Source: Lysinibacillus mangiferihumi (GTDB lineage: Bacteria; Bacillota; Bacilli; Bacillales_A; Planococcaceae). From it: a stretch of 64,000 bases of DNA. The position numbers and the translations under genes are program-made. The stretch is taken from contig NZ_PYWM01000017.1 in the NCBI RefSeq assembly GCF_003049665.1, positions 43,830 through 107,829 on the forward strand, read 5' to 3'. Positions 8,818 to 17,462 of the stretch are shown here, piece after piece (positions within the stretch are counted from its first letter, which is position 1; each line of letters begins with the position of its first letter). The notes below the pieces were generated by a model. It had not been told where the DNA came from. It did not search any database and worked only from the letters and a program-made list of their open reading frames with translations.

Positions 8818-9045
8818 TTAAACACTGTATTTCTCTTTTTTTCGTCTACTTTCCATGATATCGAGATTGTTCCTTGTTCCTTTACTAAACAGATCTTCTA
8901 TTTCTTTATTTTCAACCTGAGTATAATTAACAATAATTTCGTCTTTGTACTCTATTTTATTCTTTGCTGAATCTTCAAATTGAGAACGAGATCCTTTCCA
9001 ATAAACATCTTCCCCTAATAACTTTCGAAATGTATTAAAATTCAA
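8741..9045 (-). pseudogene. Degraded reading frame, unknown family
   Basis: A TTG-initiated 75-codon frame (8818-9045) is Lys/Glu-rich with KGSRSQFEDSAKNKIEY. Beyond its stop, a shift of one base lets the protein-like sequence continue (TVFNIGETLTFTDA), broken by one stop and then ending near 8741. This reads as the decayed 3' half of a gene, but I do not recognise the family. No ribosome binding site is seen. Confidence 0.3.
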
Positions 9046-9129
9046 TAATTTACATTATATAATTTTATTGCAAACGCCTATTCGAATAATTAAAGGTGCT
9101 CATTCTCTCTTCCTTTTTCAATTCTTACT

Positions 9130-9333
9130 TTTTTTCTCATAAGATGTAATAGTTGGATTCAGTGAATGATTATTTTTCCCTTTTTAATTTATCAATGCTT
9201 TCAGTTCATGGACTAAAACACACGAACGCATCATTGATGATTAGTAAAATGGTAATTTTAAAATTACCGAACGATGCAAAAAGAAAAAGCAACCGACTTT
9301 TGCGATTCCATTCGATAAAATGGTCGATTTCTG
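9130..9333 (+). pseudogene. Tyrosine recombinase (integrase) C-terminal remnant
   Basis: The frame NLSMLSVHGLKHTNASLMISK matches the catalytic box of the integrase at 52368-53072 (NLPILTFHGLRHTYALFMVSK). After an internal deletion it ends EKATDFCDSIR-stop in another frame, matching that gene's end EKATDFFDSIL. The following hairpin is also shared. The catalytic Arg of HxxR is replaced by Lys and the active-site Tyr is deleted, so it is dead. It marks an old insertion next to the end of the hydrogenase operon. Confidence 0.7.
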
Positions 9334-9344
9334 GTCGGTTGCTT
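9287..9344. terminator. Long hairpin shared with the deoD-element integrase end
   Basis: AAGCAACCGAC (9287-9297) and GTCGGTTGCTT (9334-9344) form an 11-bp perfect outer stem. A T run follows on the minus strand, so it can end hydrogenase-operon transcripts. The same structure occurs at 53042-53097. Confidence 0.65.
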
Positions 9345-9350
9345 ATATTA

Positions 9351-9446
9351 TTAATTGTTTAGTAACGCTATAACCCTTGCTTTCAAGTAATAGCCTCCTG
9401 TAAGTTGCTCTAATTGCAGTGAGTTTCTTGACAGCTTCATAATCAT
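9351..9446 (-). CDS. 31-residue small ORF at the end of the hydrogenase operon
   Basis: MIMKLSRNSLQLEQLTGGYY and a further 11 residues ending ALLNN, from ATG 9446 with GAGGA seven bases upstream. It is 32 bases after the maturation protease on the same strand. Not recognised. Alternatively this is not a gene but the displaced 3' end of an integration target, because the integrase relic sits next to it in the same arrangement as integrase and deoD at 53 kb. Confidence 0.35.
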   Translation of the reverse strand: MIMKLSRNSLQLEQLTGGYYLKARVIALLNN

Positions 9447-9478
9447 AAATAAGTTCCTCGTTTATAAAAATAATTAAA

Positions 9479-9928
9479 TCAGTTGATTAACTGTTGAATC
9501 ACTCCTTTTACATTTTTTTCTATTTCATTTCTTTTATTTTCTATGACTCTGCTTAATCCAAAGTTAAATGAAATTTTATATGGCTCAATTCCAATTAGAT
9601 AACCTTTGATTTGATTTCTCAATTGATACAATACTTGAAATAAATGAAGATTATGAACTGAAAAGTCGAATGAACGAGATACAACAAGATGATCTAATGA
9701 ATGAATTGTTATCTCTCCTGGTTGCCCACCTGTAATGGTACAATCTATTATAATAACAAACGTTGCATTTTCGATTTGTTGAATACAATAGTCGATGTCT
9801 GACTCTCCAATAATATACTGGATATTTTGTGCACTTGCATCTCGCATCATTTCTTCCACTAAATAAATGCCAATCCCATCGTCCATCATTAACCGATTTC
9901 CAATACCAAGTACGATAACTTTCTCCAT
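9479..9928 (-). CDS. [NiFe]-hydrogenase maturation protease (HyaD/HybD/HoxM-type)
   Basis: 149 residues starting MEKVIVLGIGNRLMMDDGIG, the nucleotide-fold entry of the M52 endopeptidase family. GNxLxxDDGIG carries the acidic residue that senses nickel. A central DIDYCIQQIENATFVIIIDCT holds further conserved acidic residues. The start overlaps the large-subunit stop (TAATG), so the two are coupled. It is the expected protease for removing the 14-residue tail of the adjacent large subunit after His454 once nickel is inserted. A longer frame upstream exists but lies inside the large-subunit gene. Confidence 0.9.
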   Translation of the reverse strand: MEKVIVLGIGNRLMMDDGIGIYLVEEMMRDASAQNIQYIIGESDIDYCIQQIENATFVIIIDCTITGGQPGEITIHSLDHLVVSRSFDFSVHNLHLFQVLYQLRNQIKGYLIGIEPYKISFNFGLSRVIENKRNEIEKNVKGVIQQLIN

Positions 9929-11334
9929 TAGAACACCTTTATAGTTTTTACTTTTTTTCCGGGGCTGTATACATGTGTTGCACATGACATGCACGGGTCG
10001 AAAGAACGTAGTATTCTGCCAATCTCAACTGGTTCATCAGGATTAGCTATCGGTGTTCCAATTAGCGCTTCTTCAGCTACTCCTCTATAACCATTTTCAT
10101 CTCGAGTTGAAAAATCCCATGTTGATGGTGTTATAATTTGATAGAAGGAAATTTTCTGATTTTTAATCTCTAGCCAATGCCCTAATGCTCCTCTTGTAGT
10201 ATCTACTAGTCCTCTACCAGATGCTGATAAAGGAAGGTCGTATTTTTGTTGCATTTCCACATCCGGTATAATTTGTTTAAGTAGTATTTTCATAATTTCT
10301 GCAATCTTCTTTGTTTCTAATGCTCTTGCAATTGTACGATCCATTGCTGAAATACGATTTATATAATTTCCACTTAAAATTAGTCTTGCTAGTGGTCCTA
10401 CTTCAAAAGGAAGTCCATTATATCGTGGTGCTTTTACCCAAGAATATGCCCCTTTTTTATCCATGTCTGGTTCTAGAACGGCTTGATTTTGTTTATCAGT
10501 TTTCTCTGACAACTTGTAATAAGAGTAATCTATTTTTTCTTCTATATTATTTTCGTTAAACACTTCTAGGCCTTTTTTTGATAGAACAAGTGGATTCGTA
10601 TACAGTGTTCCTAACTCTTTATAATTATGAAATGAACCATAAGATAGTAAGTTACCGTACCCTCCACCTAGTTTAAAATATTCGGGATAATAATGAGCAA
10701 TATCATAAACGTCAGGAATCATTTTTTCGTCTATAAATTCCACAATTTTTTGTAATAGTGAATCAATCAATACTACCTTCTCAGATGTTGCTTTTGTTGT
10801 AATACCACCGATAAACACCCCATGATTATGTGGTGCTTTCCCTCCTAATACCGCTAACATTTGGTGTGCTGAACGACTGATAGCGAGTGAATCTAAATAA
10901 TGCTGTGCAATCCGATTATTAATTTCTTTAGCTAATCGAAAATCATGATGATCCGTTTCTAAGAGTGTATTTTGGCCCAATTTAACAAAATCAGGAACAG
11001 TATATTGATAAAAATGACGAATGTGATTTTGTAAAAACTCACAGCAATGAATGATGTCTCGTAAATAGCGTCCTTGTTCCATAGGCTCAATTTTTAGTGC
11101 ATCTTCTAAAGCCAGTGAGGAAGCCATAGAATGTGCCGCCGAACAAATTCCACATATTCGTTGTGTAAAGTAAACCGCATCAAAAGGACTCCTACCTACT
11201 AACATTTGTTCAAATCCTCGAAATAAGTTTCCTTTTGTTTTTGCATCCACAACTACATTGTTTTCAATCCGAACGTCAATTTCTAAAAAACCACTAATAC
11301 GTGTTAAAGGATTTATGATAATTCTTTTATTCAT
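9928..11334 (-). CDS. [NiFe]-hydrogenase large (catalytic) subunit
   Basis: 468 residues. The L1 motif RICGICSAAH has nickel ligands Cys61 and Cys64 and His68. The L2 motif SFDPCMSCATH has Cys448, Cys451 and His454. A 14-residue C-terminal extension (VYSPGKKVKTIKVF) follows His454 and is the expected cleavage product. RGFE at 39-42 is the usual conserved Arg/Glu patch. The gene overlaps the small subunit by 8 bases (ATGAATAA) and the protease by one. It activates H2 at the NiFe(CN)2CO site; L1 with a His resembles uptake-type groups 1 and 2 more than H2-evolving group 4. The exact group needs a tree. Confidence 0.93.
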   Translation of the reverse strand: MNKRIIINPLTRISGFLEIDVRIENNVVVDAKTKGNLFRGFEQMLVGRSPFDAVYFTQRICGICSAAHSMASSLALEDALKIEPMEQGRYLRDIIHCCEFLQNHIRHFYQYTVPDFVKLGQNTLLETDHHDFRLAKEINNRIAQHYLDSLAISRSAHQMLAVLGGKAPHNHGVFIGGITTKATSEKVVLIDSLLQKIVEFIDEKMIPDVYDIAHYYPEYFKLGGGYGNLLSYGSFHNYKELGTLYTNPLVLSKKGLEVFNENNIEEKIDYSYYKLSEKTDKQNQAVLEPDMDKKGAYSWVKAPRYNGLPFEVGPLARLILSGNYINRISAMDRTIARALETKKIAEIMKILLKQIIPDVEMQQKYDLPLSASGRGLVDTTRGALGHWLEIKNQKISFYQIITPSTWDFSTRDENGYRGVAEEALIGTPIANPDEPVEIGRILRSFDPCMSCATHVYSPGKKVKTIKVF

Positions 11335-12232
11335 CTTTTACCACTCTCGTTGTGTCATAGCTAATAAAAGGAGCCATCGCATCTGGAAAGCCAAATTGCG
11401 CACACCCAATACAAGGTGTATCATCCCCAATTGGCCAATTTACGTGCCCGTTCCATTGCCTTGTCGGACAATCCGTTCTCGTTACTGGCCCACGACATCC
11501 AAGTTTGAATAAGCAAGTTTTATCACTTAATTTCTCTGCAAAAATTCCCCGATCAAAAAACGGTCTTCTTGGGCAACGGTCATGAATAAGCGTACTATAA
11601 AACATCAATGGGCGGTTTAAGTTATCAGTATCTGGCTCCCCATATAATAAAAGATGGGCTAAGGTTCCTAAAAACCAATCTGGGTGTACAGGACAACCAG
11701 GTAACATTATCATTTTTTTATTTGTTAGAACTTTGTTTATACCTACTGATTCAGATGGGTTTGGTTTTGCTGCTGACACTCCACCATGTGTAGCACATGC
11801 ACCGACTGCCAATATGTGTGATGCTTTTTCTCCTAACAACTTGATTGCTTCTAGTCCTGTTAACGGTTTTCCTTTCCAACTACCAATGATGTTGTAAAGA
11901 CCATTATTTTTTAAGGCTACTGCCCCTTCAACGGCTAAAATATAATCTCCTTCTAGTGCGTTCATTAATTTGGCAATAGCTTTTTCACCCTCCGAAACCA
12001 TTAACGAATTACTGTAAAGAATATTGACCATTGATGTAAAAGCGTATTCAAAGTCTGGATTTTGCCCGTTTAACAAAGATATGATATTTCCTGAACAACC
12101 ATTCAGTTCTAAATACACAAGATTCTTTTTGTTAATCAGTCCATTGTTTACATTATTTAACGCATTTGTCGTTAACCTTTTTGAAATAGCTTCATTACTT
12201 AAATCTTCCGGCGGTAAAATAAGCTTATTCAT
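11327..12232 (-). CDS. [NiFe]-hydrogenase small subunit, cytosolic type with CxxN proximal motif
   Basis: 301 residues from MNKLILPPED, with GGAGG seven bases upstream; an earlier in-frame start is not needed. FeS ligands can be followed: LELNGCSGN (Cys46), VGACATHGG and PGCPVHPDW for the proximal cluster; HDRCPRR and CLFKLGC for the distal; TDCPTRQW and DTPCIGC for the medial. The usual CxxC at the proximal site reads Cys46-Ser-Gly-Asn49, so the second Cys is Asn. There is no Tat (RRxFxK) signal and no C-terminal anchor, so the enzyme should stay in the cytosol. It overlaps both neighbours by 8 bases. Confidence 0.92.
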   Translation of the reverse strand: MNKLILPPEDLSNEAISKRLTTNALNNVNNGLINKKNLVYLELNGCSGNIISLLNGQNPDFEYAFTSMVNILYSNSLMVSEGEKAIAKLMNALEGDYILAVEGAVALKNNGLYNIIGSWKGKPLTGLEAIKLLGEKASHILAVGACATHGGVSAAKPNPSESVGINKVLTNKKMIMLPGCPVHPDWFLGTLAHLLLYGEPDTDNLNRPLMFYSTLIHDRCPRRPFFDRGIFAEKLSDKTCLFKLGCRGPVTRTDCPTRQWNGHVNWPIGDDTPCIGCAQFGFPDAMAPFISYDTTRVVKDE

Positions 12233-12761
12233 TATATAACCTCCCCACAACAGGTAGAGTTGTTAAAATAGATTGTTGACCAGCATGACATGAAGCAAAT
12301 TCTTGTGAATATTCTTTACCAGCTAGTAAACCAAAGTGGGTTGCTGCAGCCCACGCTCTATTATTGGTGACATCATAAACAGTGCCGTTGACAGCAACAT
12401 AAGCAGGATTTCCATTTTTACCATTGAAATTTGCTAATTCTCCTATTGTAAAATTACGTCCGTTTAAATGTGGAATGGATTGATTTGGGGATTGAGGTGT
12501 AGTAGGTGGCACTTGAGTGTTTTTAGGGGTATTGTTTACAGAAATTATTTGTGAATGATCAGATATTGGCTGGTAACAATTTAAAGCTTGATTGACAAGT
12601 AATTCACCAATGAAATGGATACTAGAAGTTGTATCCCATAACCTTTGAAGAATTACAGGGGTTATTGATGATTGATTAGTTGTAGAAAGTGTATAAATAT
12701 CTTGTTGTACTTGCGAAACAAGGCTGTTCAACTGCCATCGAAGCATCTCGATATTTTGCAT
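12225..12761 (-). CDS. Cytochrome b5-like heme-binding domain protein of the hydrogenase operon
   Basis: 178 residues. Residues about 1-65 are predicted helical (MQNIEMLRWQLNSLVSQVQQ). A Pro/Thr/Asn-rich linker follows to about residue 95. A C-terminal cytochrome b5/MAPR-like domain runs RNFTIGELANFNGKNG, PAYVAVNGTVYDVTN, then WAAATHFGLLAGKEYSQEFASCHAG and LPVVGRL. AGGAGG precedes the ATG and the gene overlaps hydS by 8 bases, so it is made with the hydrogenase. No signal or membrane segment is visible. It is a candidate electron acceptor or docking partner for the hydrogenase, which has no cytochrome b subunit here. Heme binding is inferred from the fold. Confidence 0.85.
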   Translation of the reverse strand: MQNIEMLRWQLNSLVSQVQQDIYTLSTTNQSSITPVILQRLWDTTSSIHFIGELLVNQALNCYQPISDHSQIISVNNTPKNTQVPPTTPQSPNQSIPHLNGRNFTIGELANFNGKNGNPAYVAVNGTVYDVTNNRAWAAATHFGLLAGKEYSQEFASCHAGQQSILTTLPVVGRLYNE

Positions 12762-12816
12762 GTTTTCCTCCTAATTAGAGAGACTCCACACATTTTATGC
12801 TTCATGTTTATTTTCA

Positions 12817-13827
12817 TTAACAAATTCTAGGTAATAGCAGGCCTGAAAGACGGAAAAGACGTCTTGTAGAACCTATAGGTGTTTTTAATAACACCTTCCC
12901 CTCTTCTTTTTGACATTCAGTAATTTGGCCAATTACTTTTGCATCTTTGCCTAGTTCATGATTTTGTAGGATATCTAAAACACAATCTATTTGATTTTTG
13001 TCAACAATCAGCAATACTTTACCTTCATTAGCAAGATAGAGTGGGTCAAAACCTAAAATATCGCATGCTCCTTCTACCTCTTGCCGAATAGGAATTGAAC
13101 TGTCTTCTAATTCAATTGTACAATGCAATTCTTCACATAGTTCGACAAGTGACGTTGATACACCACCACGTGTAGGATCACGCATTACACGAATCCCATC
13201 CACTTTCTCTAAAAGCTCTTGTAGTAAATGATTTAATGAAGCACAGTCACTTTGTACATCTGTCATCAACCCCAATTCCTCGCGTGCAGATACGATAGCA
13301 ATTCCATGGTCTCCAACTGTTCCACTTACAATTACCATATCGCCCACGCTTATATTTTCTGGATACAATTGATGTGTTTCTTTTATAAATCCAATCCCTG
13401 TTGTGTTAATAAATAATCCATCAACACTTCCCTTTTCTACTACTTTCGTGTCACCAGCTATGATTGACACACCTGCTTTTTTGGCTTCTTCTGCCATACT
13501 TTTAACGATAAGTTTTAATTGCCTTAATGGAAATCCTTCTTCAAGTATAAAACCTGCAGTAATAGCTTGAGGTGTTGCACCACTTACTGCTAAGTCATTG
13601 ACTGTTCCCGTAATAGCAAGCTTACCAATATCTCCACCCGGGAAAAATAAGGGTTTTACAACGTAACAATCTGTTGTAACTGCTAATTTTGAAGCGTTTA
13701 ATTTAATGATTGCTGCATCAAGTTGTGTGTGCTGAAGATTACCAAAAGATTTGATAAAAACATCTTTGATTAACCGATGAGTTAACTCACCGCCTTCTCC
13801 ATGTGTTAAACTAATACGTTGAACCAA
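12817..13827 (-). CDS. hypE: Hydrogenase maturation protein HypE
   Basis: 336 residues of the AIR-synthase-like fold. The start HGEGGELTHRL, the metal/ATP motifs GKLAITGTVNDLAVSGA and GDTKVVEKG, and RDPTRGGVSTSL are all present. The C-terminal PRIC ends in Cys336, which HypF carbamoylates and HypE dehydrates to thiocyanate for the CN ligands. The start is a TTG at 13827 with GGAGG six bases upstream, one base after the hypD stop. It is followed after 55 bases by the cytochrome b5-like gene. Confidence 0.93.
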   Translation of the reverse strand: MVQRISLTHGEGGELTHRLIKDVFIKSFGNLQHTQLDAAIIKLNASKLAVTTDCYVVKPLFFPGGDIGKLAITGTVNDLAVSGATPQAITAGFILEEGFPLRQLKLIVKSMAEEAKKAGVSIIAGDTKVVEKGSVDGLFINTTGIGFIKETHQLYPENISVGDMVIVSGTVGDHGIAIVSAREELGLMTDVQSDCASLNHLLQELLEKVDGIRVMRDPTRGGVSTSLVELCEELHCTIELEDSSIPIRQEVEGACDILGFDPLYLANEGKVLLIVDKNQIDCVLDILQNHELGKDAKVIGQITECQKEEGKVLLKTPIGSTRRLFRLSGLLLPRIC

Positions 13828-13828
13828 A

Positions 13829-14935
13829 TTATCCCTCCTTCATATATTGGTAATGTGCTGCACAAGTACCTTCTGTCGAAACCATACAAGGACCAATTGG
13901 AAATAATGGTGTACACCCTCTACTAAATAGGATACATTCCTCAGGTGTTATTACCCCTTGAATAATTTCACCGCAGCGGCATTTTGTTTTTCGCGGCTCT
14001 TCAACAGACACATGAAACTTTTTCTTTGCATCGAATATCGCATATTCAGGTTTTAAAATGAAGCCACTGTTTTGAATTACCCCTATACCGCGCCATGCTT
14101 CATCGTGGTAATCTAAATATTTTTCCATCAACTTTTTCGCGACTATATTTCCGTCATTTTTGACCATATATTTATAATCATTAATAATTTCAATTTTTCC
14201 ACTTAATAATTGCTGTAATAGTTTATAAATCGCTCTTAACAATTCAACTGGTTCAAACCCTGTTATTACACCAGAAATACCGTACTCTTTTACTAAAAAA
14301 TCAAAACTATTCTTGCCTGTCACCACAGAAACATGACCAGGTAATAAAAAACCATCTATATTAATCTCTTTGCCATTAAGTAGCGTCCTTAGTATAGGCT
14401 CCACTAATTTCGTTGTCATCCAAATAGTGTAATTTGTTAATCCCTTTTTTTCTGCCTCCTGAATAGTTGCCACAAGAATAGGTATAGTCGTTTCAAAACC
14501 AATACCTAAAAAAATGACTTCTTTTTCTGGATTCTCTTCTGCAATTTTAATACTGTCTAACGGGGAGTACACAACTCGTATATCCTTGCCTTCTGTTTTT
14601 GCTTCCATTAAAGAAAACTTTGATCCAGGGACACGCACCATATCACCAAATGTACAAAGAATGCGATTGGTATCTCGTGATAATTCAATCATGGTATCTA
14701 TGGATTTTTGATCTGTTACACAAACTGGACATCCTGGTCCTGCAATTAAACGAACATGGTCTTTCAGTCTTGTTTTAATACCAGTTTTTGCAAAAGCCAT
14801 TGTATGTGAACCACATACTTCCATCAGTACGGGGATTCTACCTTTTTCTTTCTTATATTGCTCAGCAAGTTGAATGACTGCTTCCAAAGATTTTCGTAGA
14901 ATAATAGGATTAGATAAATGTATCAGATGTTCCAT
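13829..14935 (-). CDS. hypD: Hydrogenase maturation protein HypD
   Basis: 368 residues with the family motifs MEVCGSHTMAFAKTGI, AGPGCPVCVTDQ, FLGIGFETTIP and LLPGHVSVV. Near the C-terminus, cysteines in KTKCRCGEI and ECILFSRGC hold the [4Fe-4S] cluster. HypD with HypC is the scaffold on which the Fe(CN)2CO unit is built. The start overlaps the hypC end by 26 bases, with GGAGG about 11 bases upstream. Confidence 0.93.
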   Translation of the reverse strand: MEHLIHLSNPIILRKSLEAVIQLAEQYKKEKGRIPVLMEVCGSHTMAFAKTGIKTRLKDHVRLIAGPGCPVCVTDQKSIDTMIELSRDTNRILCTFGDMVRVPGSKFSLMEAKTEGKDIRVVYSPLDSIKIAEENPEKEVIFLGIGFETTIPILVATIQEAEKKGLTNYTIWMTTKLVEPILRTLLNGKEINIDGFLLPGHVSVVTGKNSFDFLVKEYGISGVITGFEPVELLRAIYKLLQQLLSGKIEIINDYKYMVKNDGNIVAKKLMEKYLDYHDEAWRGIGVIQNSGFILKPEYAIFDAKKKFHVSVEEPRKTKCRCGEIIQGVITPEECILFSRGCTPLFPIGPCMVSTEGTCAAHYQYMKEG

Positions 14936-15143
14936 TCATTATATTCCTCCATTCTTCCATACTCTCTTTTGCAAATTTCTCATCAACTATAGTCATGGCT
15001 TGCCCAGCATGTAACAAAACAAAATCGTTTAATTGAACTTCTGGTACAAAAACGATTCCAACAAACATCTTTGATCCCATTACATCCACTAATGCTTTCT
15101 CCGCTTTTATTTTTATTACTTTTGCAGGAACCCCTATACACAT
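14910..15143 (-). CDS. hypC: Hydrogenase maturation chaperone HypC
   Basis: 77 residues starting MCIGVPAKVIKI. The essential N-terminal Met-Cys binds iron after Met removal. The body has the OB-like HypC/HupF fold with the LNDFVLLHAGQAMTIVDE stretch. It follows hypF by 15 bases and overlaps hypD. HypC carries the Fe(CN)2CO unit between HypD and the large-subunit precursor. Confidence 0.92.
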   Translation of the reverse strand: MCIGVPAKVIKIKAEKALVDVMGSKMFVGIVFVPEVQLNDFVLLHAGQAMTIVDEKFAKESMEEWRNIMNGTSDTFI

Positions 15144-15158
15144 TGTTTCAAGTCTCTC

Positions 15159-17462
15159 CTAACTATTTTTATCTATAATTTTATGCGCAGCAATTAAAAG
15201 TTGTCCTATAGCTAAGCCACCATCATGGCATGGAATCTTTTGATGTGTGTATACTTGAAATCCTTTCTCACGAAGCTTATTTGTTATTTCAATTGACAAA
15301 TAGTTATTTTGGAACGAGCCACCAGAAAGAACGACATTTCTATTTAAAACAGGGGATTTTTTCACAATTAATACAATCATTTTAACGCAACTTTCAACAA
15401 TCGTTTGATGGAACTTTTGGATGATTTGGACAATAGGTTTTTGTTCTAATTTATCAATGACTATTTGACGTATCATAGCACTCATATCAAGTACAAATTC
15501 TTGAGGATTTTCTATAATTTCGAAGGAATACATATCCTTCGTTGATTTATTCATTGTGTCACGAGTTAAGTAATCAGATAACTTGATTGCTGCTTCTCCC
15601 TCATAAGTAGAACTTGTACAGATGCCTAATATTGCACTAACCGCATCAAATAAGCGTCCACAAGTTCCTGCCATTGTTGTATTTAATTGTTTTATAACCA
15701 TTTGTTCTATGACATGAATTTCGTTTGATTTTTCAGGGAAAAGTTGTGTAGCAAATCTATTTCCTTCTTCTTTCAAAGATGAAACAATCATACCAACTGC
15801 ATTCCGCCATGGTTCTTTAACTGCCTTTTCACTTCCAGGTAAAGGTGTGTACTTTAAATGGCCTAATCTTCTGATTCTTTTTGCATCTCCATATAAAAAT
15901 TCAAACCCCCAAATATGACCGTCATTACCGTAACCAGTACCATCTAAAATAATACCCAAACATGGTTCTTTGAGATTATGTTCTGCCATACAAGATACGT
16001 GATGAGCGTGATGATGTTGAATCGGTATTATTTCACTTTTCGATTGTTTTGCCAGTATAGTAGTTGCGTATAAAGGATGCATATCAACGGCGATATATTT
16101 TTCGTCAACAGTGTACCATTCTTTAAAAGATTGAAGCTGTTTGTTCAAGCTATTAATCATTTCCTCATTTTCTAAATCTCCAATTTGCGGGCTAAGTATT
16201 AGACCTTTTTGTCCCCCTATAGCAAATGCGTTTCTTTGATTTCCACCAAGAGCAATAATATTTGAAACATTCATATTGGATTCAATTACTTCAGGTGCGA
16301 AACCTCTAGCACTTCTAATAATGACCGTATTCTCTCCATTATGCTGTATTACTGAATCATCAATTGGATGTGCAATTTCACGATTATGCGTTAAGATATA
16401 ATCACAAAGTTCACTCAAACCCTCATAATCTGAATCTTTGTAATAAATGGGAGAGCCACTTCTGTTGGCACTTGTCATAATTAGACATTCCAGTTCTTGC
16501 GTATCAAATAACAGATGATTTATAGGTGTATAAGGTAACATAACTCCAAGCTTGGTTAATCCAGGAGCAATATTAAGTGGTAATGAATTTTCTTTCTTCA
16601 TTTCCAATAAAACGATAGGATTTGCTGAACTTGTTAATAATGCGGCTTCATCAGATGTTATATAACAAAATTTCCGCGCGACTTCTAGTGATTTTACCAT
16701 TATAGCGAATGGTTTTTGAGGACGTTTTTTTCTATTCCTTAGTAAATCTATTCCTTTTTCTTGGGTGGCATCACAAACAAGATGATAACCACCTATTCCT
16801 TTAATGGAAATGATTTTCCCGAGTTTCAATAATTCTGTGGTTTTGGCGATTGCGAAAAGGTTATGCGCTATTTGCTCACCTTTTGTATTTAGTAGATTCA
16901 ATGTTGGTCCACAATTAGGGCAACAAATTGGTTGTGCATGGTGCCGTCGATTATTTGGGTTATGATATTCATTTTGACAGTCTGAACACATCGGAAATTT
17001 ATTCATAGTCGTCTGAGGACGATCATATGGAAAACGATGTATTATCGTATAACGTGGACCGCATTGAGTACAATTAATAAATGGATGTTGAAAACGGCGA
17101 TTTTGTGGATTCATCATTTCTTCAAAGCATAATTCACAAATTGCAGCATCTGGAGTAATAGCGAGAGTCGTAGGATGTTTGCTTTCTTTACTTTGAAGAA
17201 TAGAGAAATCTTTGTAATAATGAGGCGGTATTTTTTGTATTTCCAAATCCGTGATGTTGCATATTTTTGGTGGATTACTTTTTAATTCATGTATCATCTC
17301 GTATAGTCTTTCTTCTTCACCCTCTATAATAATCGATACACTGCCAACGGTATTTTGTACAGTTCCTTTTAAGTCGTACTTTTTTGATAGATCATACACA
17401 AAAGGACGAAAACCTACACCTTGTATTTTTCCCTGCACAACGACATTTAATGCTTGATACAT
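15159..17462 (-). CDS. hypF: Carbamoyltransferase HypF
   Basis: 767 residues, normal length. In order: acylphosphatase domain (GKIQGVGFRPFVYDLS, about 1-90); two zinc-finger pairs (CELCFEEM...CTQCGPRY and CSDCQNEY...CCPNCGPT, about 105-185); YrdC-like domain (KGIGGYHLVCDA, KKRPQKPFAIM, TSANRSGSPI, about 195-380); Kae1/TobZ-like domain (HHHAHHVSCMAEH, DGTGYGNDGHIWG, GTCGRLFDAVSAILG, SGGSFQN). It turns carbamoyl phosphate into thiocarboxamide on the HypE tail. It overlaps hypB by 16 bases. Confidence 0.93.
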   Translation of the reverse strand: MYQALNVVVQGKIQGVGFRPFVYDLSKKYDLKGTVQNTVGSVSIIIEGEEERLYEMIHELKSNPPKICNITDLEIQKIPPHYYKDFSILQSKESKHPTTLAITPDAAICELCFEEMMNPQNRRFQHPFINCTQCGPRYTIIHRFPYDRPQTTMNKFPMCSDCQNEYHNPNNRRHHAQPICCPNCGPTLNLLNTKGEQIAHNLFAIAKTTELLKLGKIISIKGIGGYHLVCDATQEKGIDLLRNRKKRPQKPFAIMVKSLEVARKFCYITSDEAALLTSSANPIVLLEMKKENSLPLNIAPGLTKLGVMLPYTPINHLLFDTQELECLIMTSANRSGSPIYYKDSDYEGLSELCDYILTHNREIAHPIDDSVIQHNGENTVIIRSARGFAPEVIESNMNVSNIIALGGNQRNAFAIGGQKGLILSPQIGDLENEEMINSLNKQLQSFKEWYTVDEKYIAVDMHPLYATTILAKQSKSEIIPIQHHHAHHVSCMAEHNLKEPCLGIILDGTGYGNDGHIWGFEFLYGDAKRIRRLGHLKYTPLPGSEKAVKEPWRNAVGMIVSSLKEEGNRFATQLFPEKSNEIHVIEQMVIKQLNTTMAGTCGRLFDAVSAILGICTSSTYEGEAAIKLSDYLTRDTMNKSTKDMYSFEIIENPQEFVLDMSAMIRQIVIDKLEQKPIVQIIQKFHQTIVESCVKMIVLIVKKSPVLNRNVVLSGGSFQNNYLSIEITNKLREKGFQVYTHQKIPCHDGGLAIGQLLIAAHKIIDKNS

